NCBI GenBank assembly: GCA_963995525.1
Contig: OZ023214.1
Coordinates: 35,771,513 to 35,835,512, forward strand
Direction: 5' to 3'
Length of the DNA stretch: 64,000 nt
DNA from: Escarpia spicata
Taxonomy: Eukaryota > Annelida > Polychaeta > Sabellida > Siboglinidae
The notes under the pieces were generated by a model. It was given only the letters and a program-made list of their open reading frames with translations. It searched no databases and was not told where the DNA came from. This document shows positions 1 to 55,149 of this stretch, piece by piece; position 1 is the first letter of the stretch, and the number at the start of each line of letters is the position of its first letter. A program made the position numbers and the translations under genes.

Positions 1-21
1 CGCTGCGCTACTGCCCTCCAC
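1..21 (+). CDS. ANKRD27: possible 3' end of an upstream ANKRD27 exon
   Basis: The first 21 bases are followed by a good donor (gtaaga at 22-27). The next exon needs two bases from upstream; in that phase this stretch reads AALLPS plus a split Thr codon, leading into CLAAHDEQLNKIT. This fits the place of the segment just before VPS9 in VARP, but it is too short to be diagnostic. It could equally be intron DNA that happens to contain a donor-like site. Confidence 0.3.
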
Positions 22-199
22 GTAAGATGTGCTAAGAAGCTATGGAATGTGTTTGTAAAAGCAAAGAGGAAAGCAGGTACACTTGTTCTGTTATAACACA
101 TGTATGCACACTTAGATTGACGTGCCTGTAGTAGTACCCTGTACCACCGCCACAAAGTTTGTTCAATACCAACATATTGAATTAATCTTTTATGTAACA

Positions 200-442
200 C
201 AAAGCCCTTTGCTACAGACATGTGTACTGCACTGTCTACAAGCCCCTGTTTGCTGCCATATTTTACAGGCTTATGTCCTACAAATGGCCTACAAGCCCCT
301 GTTTGCTGGCATCTGTCGCAGGCCTACGTCTCACACTGTGTCTACAAGCCCCTGTTTGTTGGCATCTGTTACAGGCCTATGTCCTACACTGTGTCTACAA
401 GCCCCCGTTTGCTAGTATCTGTTACAGGCCTATGTTCCACAG
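200..442 (+). repeat. 53-bp minisatellite, left part (about 4 divergent units)
   Basis: Units of about 53 bp built on ctacaagcccctgtttgctg plus gcatctgttacaggcctatg and a tail tcctacactgtgt. These units vary more than those to the right. The array is broken at its right end by the hAT-like element at 445-1959. Confidence 0.9.
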
Positions 443-773
443 TCCAGACCTGGGGCCGAGTACATTTTTATGAGTATAAGTACGATGGATGAGTATGAAT
501 ACGAGTGCATTGCTAAAAGCTGAGTATGAGTACAAGTACGAGTACATTCTCATGATTACGAGTAAAAGTATGAGTACATTAAAAAATATATAAATATTAA
601 ATAATAACATATTTTAAAATTATTTATTAATCTAATTTATATAACTCAGCACAAGTGAATATGTAATGGCAGTTGATAAATTTTTATGAGGAAAACTAAA
701 AAACCTCTATTTCATCAACAATGAAATTCACTTCATTGGTATTCATTTCAGTGGCATCCTATGATCTTATCAT

Positions 774-1012
774 CTATTTGCCATTGCACCGAATGAACAT
801 GAGTTGTTCACAGGTTGAGTCTTTCAGGCTGCACCGTTCAGGGCAGAATACTTTTTCGGCTATGCTAAATACCCTTTCAACTGGGGCTGATGAGGCTGGA
901 ATGCTGAGATGGTGAGGGACCAACTGAGCCAGAGTTGGAAAACTCAGAACTGCAGTGGGTCACTGTGACGATCTGTACATGGCTGACTGAGGTATTCGTT
1001 CACCTCTACAAT
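774..1012 (-). pseudogene. hAT transposase C-terminal dimerisation domain, broken
   Basis: On the minus strand from about 1012 one reads EVNEYLSQPCTDRHSDPLQF, then a stop and a frame change, then TLAQLVPHHLSIPASSAPVE, RVFSIAEKVFCPERCSLKDS, TCEQLMFIRCNGK and a TAG at 776-774. The LSIPA.SAPVERVFS and LMFIRCN blocks are the signature of the hAT C-terminal domain. At least one stop and one frameshift separate the two blocks, so it is non-functional. The element around it supports the call. Confidence 0.85.
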
Positions 1013-1358
1013 CAGCAATCTGCTGATGTTATAAGTTTGCAATTTATATTTTCTGATCGTAGATTACTAGTTGTTGAGAGGGTTAGCACATGCCCACATA
1101 ACAGGCTCAGCATCCCCTTTGGACTTTTTAACCACGCTGCTGGCATGGGATTATACTAGTGTAGAAGGCAGTCTGACTTGAGCCACCTTACTTCTACAGA
1201 GGAAGACTGGCAGTTCTTGTTCTTAGCAGTTAGCACTGTCAGCCAGTGCCAAGTAGCATGGTCTTCAAACTACATTAAAGGCATTTCCTGTCTAACTGAT
1301 GGGTTAACTGCTAATTGACTTTTTATGGCTTAATTAAACAAACAGGTTTATGGCCTGA

Positions 1359-1776
1359 ACTGCAAGCCTACAATTATTATGTTTGCTTAACAGGGTGTTT
1401 CTGACTGGGAAAAGATGCTGCCTGTTGCCATGTTTGTGTATCATAGACATTGTTATCAGAGAATGAGGATGTGTAGGGATGGTAAGGTTGTATACTATCA
1501 GAAATAACAAAGTATTTAAAAAATAGTTGAACATTTAAATATTTCAGGAAAGTTTCATTTTATAACCAAATATGAAACTTTCCTGAAATATTTAAATGTT
1601 CAACTATTTTTTAAATACTTTGTTATTTCTGATAGTATACAACCTTACCATCCCTACACATCCCAGTACATCCTCATTCTCTGATAACAATGTCTATGAT
1701 ACACAAACATGGCAACAGGCAGCATCTTTTCCCAATCAGAAACACCCTGTTAAGCAAACATTGTAGGCTTGCAGTT
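1359..1776. repeat. near-perfect fold-back palindrome, arms about 200 bp
   Basis: The left arm 1359-1558 (aactgcaagcctacaatt... to ...ggaaagtttcat) is the reverse complement of 1572-1776 (atgaaactttcctgaaat... to ...gcttgcagtt), with a 13-base spacer tttataaccaaat. The same taaccaaata motif recurs just after the right arm. Differences are a few substitutions and short indels, so the duplication is recent relative to the decayed transposase nearby. Confidence 0.95.
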
Positions 1777-1959
1777 TTTATAACCAAATATATTTATTTT
1801 CCCGTGTACATATTGAGAAAGTACTCAGATGTACTTGTAATGTACTCGTAGAATCTGAGTACAATGAGTACGAGTCCATGACCCATAAGTGTCATGAGTA
1901 CGAGTACTTCAAAAATGTACTCAAGTACATGAGTACCGAGTACTTCGGCCCCAGGTCTG

Positions 1960-2799
1960 TTCCACACTGTACATATACATGCCTCCGTTTGCTGGGATCT
2001 GTTACAGGCCTATGTCTTACACTGTGTGCACAAGCCCCCATTTGCTGGCATCTGTTACAGGCCTACGTCTTACACTGTGTCTACAAGCCCCTGTTTGCTG
2101 GCATCTGTTACATGCCTATGTCCTACACTGTACCTACAAGCCCCTGTTTGCTGGCATCTGTTACAGGCCTACGTCTTACACTGAGTCTACAAGCCCCTGT
2201 TTGCTGGCAACTGTTACAGGCCTATGTCCTACACTGTATCTACAAGCTCCTGTTTGCTTGCATCTGTTACAGGCATATGTCCTACACTGTGTCTACAAGC
2301 CCCTGTTTGCTGGCATCTGTTACAGGCCTATGTCCTACACTGTGTCTACAAGTCCCTGTTTGCTGGCATCTGTTACAGGCCTATGTCCTACACTGTATCT
2401 ACAAGCCCCTGTTTGCTGGCATCTGTTACAGGCCTATGTCCTACACTGTGTCTACAAGCCCCTGTTTGCTGGCATCTGTTACAGGCCTATGTCCTACACT
2501 GTGTCTACAAGCCCCTGTTTGCTGGCATCTGTTACAGGCCTATGTCCTACACTGTGTCTACAAGCCCCTGTTTGCTGGCATCTGTTATAGGCCTATGACC
2601 TACACTGTGTCTACAAGCCCCTGTTTGCTGGCATCTGTTACAGGCCTATGTCCTACACTGTGTCTACAAGCCCCTGTTTGCTGGCATCTGTTACATGCCT
2701 ATGTCCTACACTGTGTCTACAAGCCCCTGTTTGCTGGCATCTGTTACAGGCCTATGTCCTACACTGTGTCTACAAGCCCCTGTTTGCTGGCATCTGTAG
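1960..2799 (+). repeat. 53-bp minisatellite, right part, ending at a splice acceptor
   Basis: About 15-16 units of the same 53-bp repeat, many almost identical. 53 is not a multiple of 3 and the unit has no stop in any forward frame, so long frames such as 1878-2864 are open through it; they are not a gene. The last unit stops after tttgctggcatctg and is followed by tag, the acceptor of the exon at 2800. Confidence 0.95.
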
Positions 2800-44937
<42,138 letters not shown>

Positions 44938-44943
44938 GTGAGT

Positions 44944-46435
44944 ACGCTTATGTGTTATTTTTAGAATATATTCCAAAGTGGACTGTTTAAATGAGGCAGT
45001 CTGTTAGTATTTTTCATTTATTAATTAATATAATGTTTTAAGACTATCATAACTTTTTGAACGTATACTGTCTGCCTTCATTTTCCGACAATCGGCACAG
45101 AAAACTTACTGCTACAAAATACGCTGACTAATACCGGGTAGAGGAACAAGCTGCCTTAAATTATGTTGGCATCTCAATTTCAACGGTGACCCATTTTGGG
45201 GATTTTGTCTGTCTACGTTAAGGCAGGAACCGTTTGCTGCAGCCGAAGTTCTTGCGTAATAACTCACTCACTGTACACGAGATGGCGCTACACTAGTGTA
45301 CTGACGACTCCTTTGGGTGCCTTCGCACCTGTAAAGACGTTCTGTGTCTCTGTACCAGACACAATAGCTAGACCTTGTCACAGAACAGAATGCCTCGCAC
45401 CGTAGCATTACGTGGGTTTTATGAGGAATGTCAAACGATACGAGATGTTGGTACTTTGTAATCAATGAATCCCTGATAACATTGCAGAATATGAGAGTAA
45501 AATCGAATTGCATGTGATGGCACACTTATTATGCGAGGATTGTTTACAAGGTAATTCGTTCAGACAGCGTCTTCGTAGAAAGACAGACTAAAATGTGTTC
45601 GCATTCAATTGGTTGGAAACTGTCAGTCCTTTTGCTAATGCTTCATCAGTTTTGGTATCAGCTGTCGGTAAAATCGGGGATCCACAGTATAGGCTCGTTG
45701 CAAGGACTGGTTTTACTTTTATCCTTGACGAAACTTGGTAAGTGTATTACAGCCAATCGTAGATGTGTTCACTACAGCCGTCCATGTACACAGCAGCCGT
45801 TGCAAACCTACGCAATACTGCATGTACATGTTTTACGAACATAAACTGAATAATGTTAATGTTTTCTGGGTAAAAAAGATTAACCGTGGGGGATAGTCAA
45901 AGTGCTCAGACAATGAACGGACGCTCATGGAATTACGAAAAATTACGTAACATTGTTAGTACGTGTCATCTCAAGTGAAAGACGTCTGAAGCTGCCAGTC
46001 ACAGGAAGATGACAGAGGAACTGTCCAAAGGAAGGAAGCGAACAAACGTGAATTTGATAGACTGACCGAAAGAAGGACGAACGTATCAAACGTTGAAATA
46101 ATAAAATGTTTTAGGAAGGAATGGATAGAAGAGTCAATCACTTATTTGTGTCTGAGGCCTCAGATGAAGTATTACAGTTGGAATATAGTTGTTGGCGCCC
46201 CGGCCAAAACAAATATATAAATATATGTAATAGTTCAATATAATAAACGAAATTGTGTAAAATCTTCCTTGATGCGGCTGCCTTCGTATAACAATGCCGT
46301 TGTCATGAACAGTTGGCATTTCAACGAATGCGGCAGACATAGTTTGCCCGCACTGTCCATTGCAGTAGTAGTTGTCACTGAACCTTTTTCAAACATTTAA
46401 ACGAAAAAAATCCAGAGGAAACAATTTCACCTTCT
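44944..46435. other. downstream of the last secure ANKRD27 exon; no feature recognised
   Basis: Open frames such as 45593-45844 show no domain. If ANKRD27 continues, this is intron; if not, it is 3' flank. No polyadenylation signal can be tied to the gene. Confidence 0.45.
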
Positions 46436-46484
46436 AATGCATGTATTGCGTGCTGCATGGCGTGTCGTACGTGCGAATAACATT

Positions 46485-46975
46485 TATAACTAGCACGGTT
46501 GACTCCCCCGGTCGTCTGAAGTTTGTGACGGCGGGTGGGAATAGACTTTTCTCTCGGAAGCTCAAGGTGCTTCGCTTAGATGTCACACCAGCGCACCTAT
46601 ATGGCCTAGAGACCATGGCGATGACTGAACAACAACAAGAGATGATGCAGGGTGGCAAAACAACTCGGTGAGAAGAATTGCGGGAGTGAAGGGAATGGAC
46701 AAGGAAAGAATGAAGGCGCTGATGGGAGCGGTTGGAGTAAAAAAAGTTTCAAGAGGAAACTGGTGAGGAGTCGGCTAAAGTGAACAGGATACACGGAACG
46801 AATGAGAGCATAATAGGGAGAGAAACCACGGATGTCCTCAAAACGGAAAGACGACGACTGAGATGGGAGGATTGTGCAAAGAGAGATTTGGGGGGATTGG
46901 AGAGGAATGGATAATAGGATCGAGAGATACGGGAAAGTGGAGACGGCAGTACAGGAGCAATGGCAGGAAAAAAGA
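46485..46975 (+). pseudogene. LINE ORF2 C-terminal fragment, frameshifted
   Basis: With frame changes it reads LDVTPAHLYGLETMAMTEQQ, RRIAGVKGMDKERMKAL, RLKWTGYTERMRA, RRLRWEDCAKRDLGGL and GSRDTGKWRRQYRSNG. LYGLET, the RWEDC.KRDL and RGKWRR-type blocks are the usual tail of many metazoan LINE ORF2 proteins. The RT palm is absent, and at least three frame changes or stops are present. Confidence 0.75.
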
Positions 46976-47146
46976 AATAATGATGATGTTAATAAGGTAA
47001 CCTCTAGTACGCCTAAATCCCCGGAAACCAAGCTCAGAGGCGCATCAAGACAACAGTGATGGTCAATCTCAAAATCGATAAGCAATATTCAAGTTGTCAA
47101 TAGATGAGCTACCGCGGATAAGCAAGGTTATAAGGGTAAGTTTTAA

Positions 47147-47395
47147 GTGATGGCGGACTTGTGTAGTAAGAAGGACAACAAAAACGTAATGACCAGTATC
47201 GAGGCCAACATCGGTCCGAGACGACCGCAACATCCTTGCGATACCGACAGCGATGTCTCGAACGGCCGAACCACCAGTAGCTCCGCCTCAAGTGCAATCT
47301 CGGATGGACAGAAAGACCATGACGACAAGAACACTCGGGAACGCCGCGTCGCGGGTCTTTGTAGTCTCCAGAACTCGACGACTCCCGAAGGATGA
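47147..47395 (+). other. unrecognised 82-codon open frame, polar
   Basis: MADLCSKKDNKNV start, then Ser/Thr/Asp-rich (DTDSDVSNGRTTSSSASSAI) with a GC-rich third position unlike its surroundings. It lies just 3' of the LINE fragment. It may be the start of a LINE ORF1 or chance. No domain recognised. Confidence 0.25.
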
Positions 47396-47698
47396 CTGAT
47401 TGTCAAGAAGACTTATTCACGGTCGAGCTGAGGAAGAACGATGCAAACTTGTCGCCTACTGCTTCGCGGTAACGGCCGCGTGGGACGCGAATCCATATAA
47501 CTGATGAGAACCTTGCGCAAAGGCATTAGTCATTACGATGTGTTGTTCAACTAACATTGTAATTATCACGCCACCAGAAGCGCACAGTCCACGACGGTGT
47601 TATTATAAGGACTTGAGTAATTTCCGCGCCGTTTTGTTTGTCGGCATTCGCGCTAATGGAGTGTTCTTTGGGGTGCTGTATATTTCTGTCGCCAATTT

Positions 47699-47940
<242 letters not shown>

Positions 47941-47944
47941 TATA

Positions 47945-49190
47945 ATTATTATTATTTACGGCGGAACAACGTAACTGGGTGACATGGCAATATGACAAGA
48001 CCTGCTAGTTAACACACTTCACAAAAATGCGCATCTAACTAATATCCGCTACAACACAGTAGCTGTTTTATGAAAGTGGGTTAATTTTGTTGAAATCATA
48101 TGTCAAAGATGTAAATTGTTTTTCGACTGGACCTGATCAAAACATTGCGGAATACGGCAAATGTAGCTCTGTCTTTACATACCAGGACATGCAGCTATTC
48201 TCAATTGCTCAAGTCACCAGAACTAGCGATCAAAGTTACTTATGACGGTAACAAAGGTACGCACTCTTCTGTGAAACCGGTTATACGTGTTACTTAAACA
48301 ATGCAAGCACTACACACATGGACTTCCAACAGTTGTTTTGACTGTGGACTAAATGAATTGAACAGACAGGTGCTGTTGTTCGCGTGGCCATACGCAGCGT
48401 GCACTGTTACCAAAAAACATGACACATAAAATCAACAGTTCGTCAATCTCAGTTCTATCATATAGAGTTGTTGTTTATTTCAACTCTGTAGTTTTCCTTC
48501 CCAGTTATTATACGGCACGTTTTCCGACCACTTTGTTTAACCAACGGAAGCGTGTGAAATAAACTGATGTGTTTTGCAAATCCGCCCACTGGCAGGTATG
48601 GTGGATGTCGTGTGGTGTTGTGGCTTTTGACGGCAGATGTGGACAACCACGTCTCGAAACGACTATGTCACAAAGAATCATTTTAATTTCGTGTAAGCTT
48701 CCCACACAAACCGCTGTCTACAGACGACGGAAAGTGGAGTTTTCCTTAAAAAAACGTTCGCCGGCTGTTTGGAGGTCAGCGGCATCTGAACATCACCCAC
48801 GGTGGCTGTGGTTTCGCGGACGATTCATTGATTCCTGGATCATTTTTTGACATCTAGAACCGACCGCATTCTTTCGGTATATGTACGTATGTAATGGGAA
48901 CACGGGCTTTCGTTTTGTGAGTTCATCCGATTCGGGTTCTAGCATTTTCCGCACCTCCTACTTTGTATTGAGCCTCATAAAGGTCGCTGGTCAATCGCCT
49001 TTACACTTGGTTGCTGTATTGTATAAGTGGATAGTTGGCCAGGGATTGCGAGGTCAGTGGCGAAACGCTAAACATTCTGTCGGGGGTTCGCTGAGTATGT
49101 AAACTGATATCCAAACAAAGAGCAAACCCACGCAGACTGATATTTACCGTAAACATCTAGTTGGAGGATTATGTGACACTCGAATAAGGG
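47945..49190. other. no feature recognised
   Basis: Frames on both strands at 48458-48850 overlap and lack domains. Confidence 0.45.
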
Positions 49191-49191
49191 C

Positions 49192-49314
49192 GCACATGCA
49201 TGCACGCACGCACACACGCACGCTCGTATGCATGCAAGCACACACACACACACACATACACGCACACACGCACGCACACACGCACGCACACGCAAATACA
49301 CACTCACACAGACA

Positions 49315-49358
<44 letters not shown>
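49192..49358. repeat. CA/CG-rich simple repeat
   Basis: cacgcacgcacacacgcacg followed by (CA)n with scattered t and g. Confidence 0.96.
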
Positions 49359-49360
<2 letters not shown>

Positions 49361-49364
49361 TATT

Positions 49365-50320
49365 GCACGTACGTCTATAAAACAATTACTGTGTGTGACA
49401 AAATGTGTTGAACGACGCACTGTGATGTTATGCACTGTACAATATATGTTCGCGTACCGGCCACACTTTTGTGCGGAAAATACATTATGAAATGTTAAAT
49501 CAATCACCATAACATATTACATATCGTCATTAGTATGACGTCTTAGGTATAAAGAGAATAAGTTAAAGGTAATCGTTTACTTATTTCTGGTGTAAACGTC
49601 GAAACTTTGTAATTAAGTTCAAACGTCTCCTTCAGATTCAACTGGGGCTATCGTCGTACATTCACCAATGGTTACTGATATCAGTACATTTGAAAGTTAG
49701 TTTTTTATATCAATGTGTAATTTAGGATTCAAACTGGAGGCACTTGATGGAATACATGCGCAATGTTATAGCTTATCCCGGATAAGGTGACTATGAGAAT
49801 GACACTACTATAGGTCAGAGCGTAGTGCTGTGAGAGACGATCTCGGTCAAGCCACAAGCCATCCGACGCCATATCGCGTCGCCGTTCTGCCATCGACCAA
49901 TTTATTTTTATTTTAGCGGTTATTAGAAAGGTCAACTGAGATTGGGCATCACGAATAACATGGCCCGGCCGACGTCGGCTTTAACGACGACTACAAAGCA
50001 TCAATAGCGCCATAACAGTAAGCCCGTGTCTCGGCAGTCAGAGCGCGTTCGCAGTTCAATAACGCGTTCGGGATCTATTTATCTCGCGATGTCATCTAGC
50101 GACCCGTTAAAGTCGCAGTCGGTGTAGAGATAAGACACTGGGAAGTGGCACTCTAACAGGCGAACGCTTACCACATGGCGGGCTGCTCGTAAACCCGTAA
50201 ACCAGGGGTGGTGTTTAACAGATCGCCGGTGGGTCGAACTTAACTTACGTCAAACTTGAATCCTGCCGTTTTGTTAGCAGCTCGTTTGCTCAGGAAGCAA
50301 TGGAGAACAAGAACGGAAAG
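49365..50320. other. no feature recognised
   Basis: CpG-containing unique-looking DNA left of the minisatellite. Confidence 0.45.
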
Positions 50321-50324
50321 AGCT

Positions 50325-53300
50325 GTAAAACAACACAGTACCTGACCCTCACCCCTGTACAACACAGTACCTGACCTTCCCCTGTACAGCACAGTACGTG
50401 ACCCTCACCCCTGTACAACACAGTACGTGACCCTCACTCCTGTACAACACAGTACCTGACCCTCACTCCTGTACAACACAGTACCTGACCCTCACTCCTG
50501 TACAACACAGTACCTGACCCTCACCCCTGTACAACACAGTACCTGACCCTCACCCCTGTACAACACAGTACCTGACCCTCACCCCTGTACAACACAGTAC
50601 GTGACCCTCACTCCTGTACAACACAGTACCTGACCCTCACTCCTGTACAACACAGTACCTGACCCTCACTCCTGTACAACACAGTACCCGACCCTCACCC
50701 CTGTACAACACAGTACCTGACCCTCACCCCTGTACAGCACAGTATCTGACCCTCACTCCTGCACAGCACAGTACCAGACCCTCACCCTGTACAGCACAGT
50801 ACCTGGCCCTCACTCCTGTACAACACAGCACCTGACCTTCCACCTGTACAGCACAGTACCTGACCCTCCCCTTGTACAGCACAGTACCTGACCCTCACTC
50901 CTGTACAACACAGTACCTGTCCCTCCCCCTTGTACAGCACAGTACCTGACCGTCACTCCTGTACAGCACAGTACCTGACCCTCACTCCTGTACAACACAG
51001 AATCTGACCTTCACTCCTGTACAACACAGTACCTGACCCCCCCTGTACAACACAGTACCTGACCCTCACTCCTGTACTACACAGAATCTGACCCTCTCTC
51101 CTGTACAACATATTACCTGACCCCCCCTGTACAACACAGTACCTGACCCTCACCCCTGTACAAAACATTATCTGACCCTCACTCCTGAACAACACAGTAA
51201 CTGACCCTCACGCCTGTACAACACAGTACCCGACCTTCACTCCTGTACAACACAGTACCTGACCCTCACTCCTGTACAACACAGTACCTGACCCTCACTC
51301 CTGTACAACACAGTAACTGCCCCCCCTGTACAACACAGTACCTGACCCTCACTCCTGTACTACACAGAATCTGACCCTCACTCCTGTACAACACAGTACC
51401 TGACCCTCACTCCTGTACAACACAGTAACTGCCCCCCCTGTACAACACAGTACCTGACCCTCACTCCTGTACTACACAGAATCTGACCCTCACTCCTGTA
51501 CAACACAGTACCTGACCCCCTTGTACAACACAGTACCTGACCCTCACCCCTGTACAACAGGGTACCTGACCCTCACTCCTGTAAAATACAGTAACTGACC
51601 CTCACTCCTGTACAACACCGTACCTGACCTTCACTCCTGTACAACACAGTACCTTACCCTCACTCCTGTACAGCACAGTACCTGACCCTCACTCCTGTAC
51701 AACACAGAATCTGACCCTCACTCCTGTACATCACAGTACCTGACCCCTCTGTACACCACAGTACCTGACCCTCACCCCTGTACAACAGAGTACCTGACCC
51801 TCACTCCTGTACAACACAGTATCTGACCCTCGCCCCTGTACAACACAGTACCTGACCATCACTCCTGTACAACACAGTACCTGACCCTCCCCCCTGTACA
51901 ACACAGTACCTGACCCTCCCCCTGTACAACAAATTACCTGACCCTCACTCCTGTACAACACAGTACCCGACCCTCCTCCTGTACAACACAGTACCTGACC
52001 CTCACTCCTGTACAACACAGTACTTGACCCTCACTCCTGTACAACACAGTACCTGACCCTCACTCATGTACAACACAGTACCTGGCCCTCCCCCTGTACA
52101 ACACTGTACCTGACCCTCCCCCCTGTACAACACAGTACCTGAACCTCACTCCTGTACAACACAGTACCCGACCCTCCCCCTGTAAAACACAGTACCTGAC
52201 CCTCACTCCTGTACAACACAGTACCTTACCCTCACTCCTGTACAACACAGTACCTGACCCTCCCCCTGTACAACACTGTACCTGACCCTTCCCCCTGTAC
52301 AACACTGTCCGTGACCCTCACTCCTGTACAACACAGTACCCGACCCTCATTCCTGTACAACACAGTACCTGACCCTCACTCCTGTACAACACTGTACCTG
52401 ACCCTCACTCCTGTACAACACAGTACCCGACCCTAACTCCTGTACAACACAGTACCTGACCCTCACTCCTGTACAACACTGTACTTGACCCTCACTCCTG
52501 TACAACACAGTACCCGACCCTCACTCCTGTACAACACAGTACCTGACCCCCCTGTACAACACAGTACGTGACCCTCATTCCTGTACAACACAGTACCTGA
52601 CCCTCACTCCTGTACAACACAGTACCTGACCCTCACTCCTGTACAACACAGTACCCGACCCTCACTCCTGTACAACGCAGTACCTGACCCTCACTCCTGT
52701 ACAACACAGTACCCGACCCTCCCCCTGTAAAACACAATACCTGACCCTCACTCCTGTACAACACAGTACCTTACCCTCACTTCTGTACAACACAGTACCT
52801 GACCCTCCCCCTGTACAACACTGTACCTGACCCTCACTCCTGTACAACACAGTACCTGACCCTCACTCCTGTACAACACAGTACCTGGCCCTCCCCCTGT
52901 ACAACACTGTACCTGACCCTCCCCCCTGTACAACACAGTACCTGACCCTCACTCCTGTACAACACAGTACCCGACCCTCCCCCTGTAAAACACAATACCT
53001 GACCCTCACTCCTGTACAACACAGTACCTTACCCTCACTTCTGTACAACACAGTACCTGACCCTCCCCCTGTACAACACTGTACTTGACCCTTCCCCCTG
53101 TACAACACTGTACGTGACCCTCACTCCTGTACAACACAGTACCCGACCCTCACTCCTGTACAACACAGTACCTGACCCCCCTCTACAACACAGTACCGGA
53201 CCCTCCCTCCTGTACAACACAGTACCTGACCCTCACTCATGTACAACACAGTACCCGACCCTCCCCCTGTACAATACAGTACCTGACCCTCACTCCTGTA

Positions 53301-54063
53301 CAACACAGTACCTGACCCTCACTCCTGTACAACACAGTACCTGACCCTCCCCCTGTACAACACTGTACCTGACCCTCCCCCTGTACAACACTGTACGTGA
53401 CCCTCACTCCTGTACAACACAGTACCCGACCCTCACTCCTGTACAACACAGTACCTGACCCTCACTCCTGTACAACACTGTACCTGACCCTCACTCCTGT
53501 ACAACACAGTACCCGACCCTCACTCCTGTACAACACAGTATCCGACCCTCACTCCTGTACAACACAGTACCTGACCCTCACTCCTGTACAACACAGTACA
53601 TTACCCTCACTCCTGTACAACACTGTACCTGACCCTCACTCCTGTACAACATAGTACCCGACCCTCACTCCTGTACAACACTACCCGACCCTCACCCCTG
53701 TACAACACAGTACCCGACCCTCACTCCTGTACAACACAGTACCTGACCCTCACTCCTGTACAACACAGTACCCGACCCTCACTCCTGTACAACACAATAC
53801 TCGACCCTCACTCCTGTACAACACAGTACCTGACCCTCACTCCTGTACAACACAGTACCCGACCCTCACTCCTGTACAACACAGTACTCGACCCTCACTC
53901 CTGTACAACACAGTACCTGACCCTCAGTCCTGTACAACACAGGAACAAGGAGTGAAAACAATAGCAAAACAACACAGTACCTGACCTTCACCCCTGTACA
54001 ACACAGTACCCGACCCTCACTCCTGTACAACACAGGAACAAAGTGTGAAAACAACAGCAAAAC
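50325..54063. repeat. 3.7-kb minisatellite of 29-bp units (about 125 copies)
   Basis: The unit is tacctgaccctcactcctgt acaacacag (29 bp), with variants in the ctcactcctg part (ctcccccctg, ccccctg) and cctg/cccg. Every unit holds gtac twice. Stretches about 803 bp apart (52060-52305 and 52863-53108) are nearly identical, so larger blocks were duplicated inside the array. A flank word aacaa(g).gtgaaaacaa.agcaaaac is repeated at the right end (53943 and 54033) and echoed at the left. All frames through it are artefacts. Confidence 0.98.
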
Positions 54064-55145
54064 CAAAAGTGTTATTTACACATTCGGCGGAGATTGCAAA
54101 GGGGTGCTGGTGCTGTGTGTAATTTGTTGTAGCCAATTAGCGAATGTATTATTATAAAACTGTATTTAAGTTTTCGCCACTTTCTATAGGCGTTTCTCAC
54201 AATAACAATGCTGCGAAAGGTTGTCTTGGTACAGAAAATACATTTTCTTGGATTGGTGCAGACAAAAATCGCAGATTACACGTGGGTGAGCACTAGAGGA
54301 TGATGGCACGGTCAAGAATGCGAATGCCCTGATTCGAACGCGCCCGTTTGATGAGGCACAGTCTTACGGAAACGGACGAGGAGCATCTGAAGAGCCCTTC
54401 TGGCCGCTCGCGTGCACATTGCCACGCACTGATAAATCATTTCGCGACCGTCCTCCGCGTCCTAAAACTGTGAACGCGCGCTATTGCACGTTGAATGTAC
54501 GTGCCGGTTCGCACGCGCACGCCAATGCACACATGCATGTGCCTTTGCTGGTTGCATCTGTATTGGACGTTCCGATACCAGGAGCACGTTTCGTGAAGAT
54601 CATAAGACTTCCTGAATCCATATGTTATAGCTATAGAGGCGAGCGTGGGATAGTGCCAGGTGTGCGTAATTAATTTGTATCACAAAGCATTGTAGTTAAT
54701 CTGGATATTTCGGTCCAATGTCGTGATTCCATTGCATGCGGATGAGACGTAATTGTAGCTTACGGGTGTTAATGATAGACCAACATATGACCCCGTGAAC
54801 GTCTAAACACCATCAACTGTATCTCCAGGTACTGAAAATTGTTGACAGGTGTTTGCAATTTGAACGGCATATCCATTAATATTCATACACCAAAAATGTA
54901 ATTAGGTAGGTCAAGGTAAAATTACATTAATGTAATTGTCATTCTTTAAAACACACATGCGCAGTCAATGTGTTACACTGTATAGGCCAGTAGTTTGTGA
55001 ATAATAGCATACACAATATGACTATATCATACAATATATACGGCATGGCCATTCGTTGGCATGATGACATCTCAAATGAAGGTATTCTTGCAAAAAACAG
55101 GCCTCCGAACACGACCTGCGCTATCGTCGTATAAGCTGGGCTTAA
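54064..55145. other. no feature recognised
   Basis: Unique-looking sequence. 54290-54370 on the minus strand has a gttcgaatcaggg word but no tRNA fold that I can build. Confidence 0.45.
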
Positions 55146-55149
55146 TACG

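Larger units (their letters stand above)
445..1959 (-). mobile_element. decayed hAT-type DNA transposon inserted in the minisatellite
   Basis: Both ends carry the inverted repeat cagacctggggccga(g)ta (start 445; reverse complement ending 1959). Both sides are rich in gagtac/gtactc subterminal repeats. Flanks ttccacag (435-442) and ttccacac (1960-1967) look like an 8-bp target duplication, offset by two bases on the left; 8 bp is the size hAT elements make. Inside, the minus strand has a hAT dimerisation-domain remnant (774-1012) and there is a large palindrome (1359-1776). Most of the transposase is gone. Confidence 0.8.

Noticed and set aside
46606..47085. 159-codon minus-strand Leu/Ser/Phe ORF
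   Set aside because: Antisense of the LINE ORF2 C-terminal fragment, whose + strand reading carries the recognisable motifs.
50810..53654. Series of antisense Cys/Gly/Tyr repeat ORFs and sense Thr/Pro repeat ORFs
   Set aside because: 29-bp minisatellite frames; unit not a multiple of three, no start or stop conservation.
54290..54420. Possible tRNA-like B box (gttcgaatcaggg on the minus strand)
   Set aside because: No A box at the right distance and no cloverleaf; may be chance or a SINE scrap.
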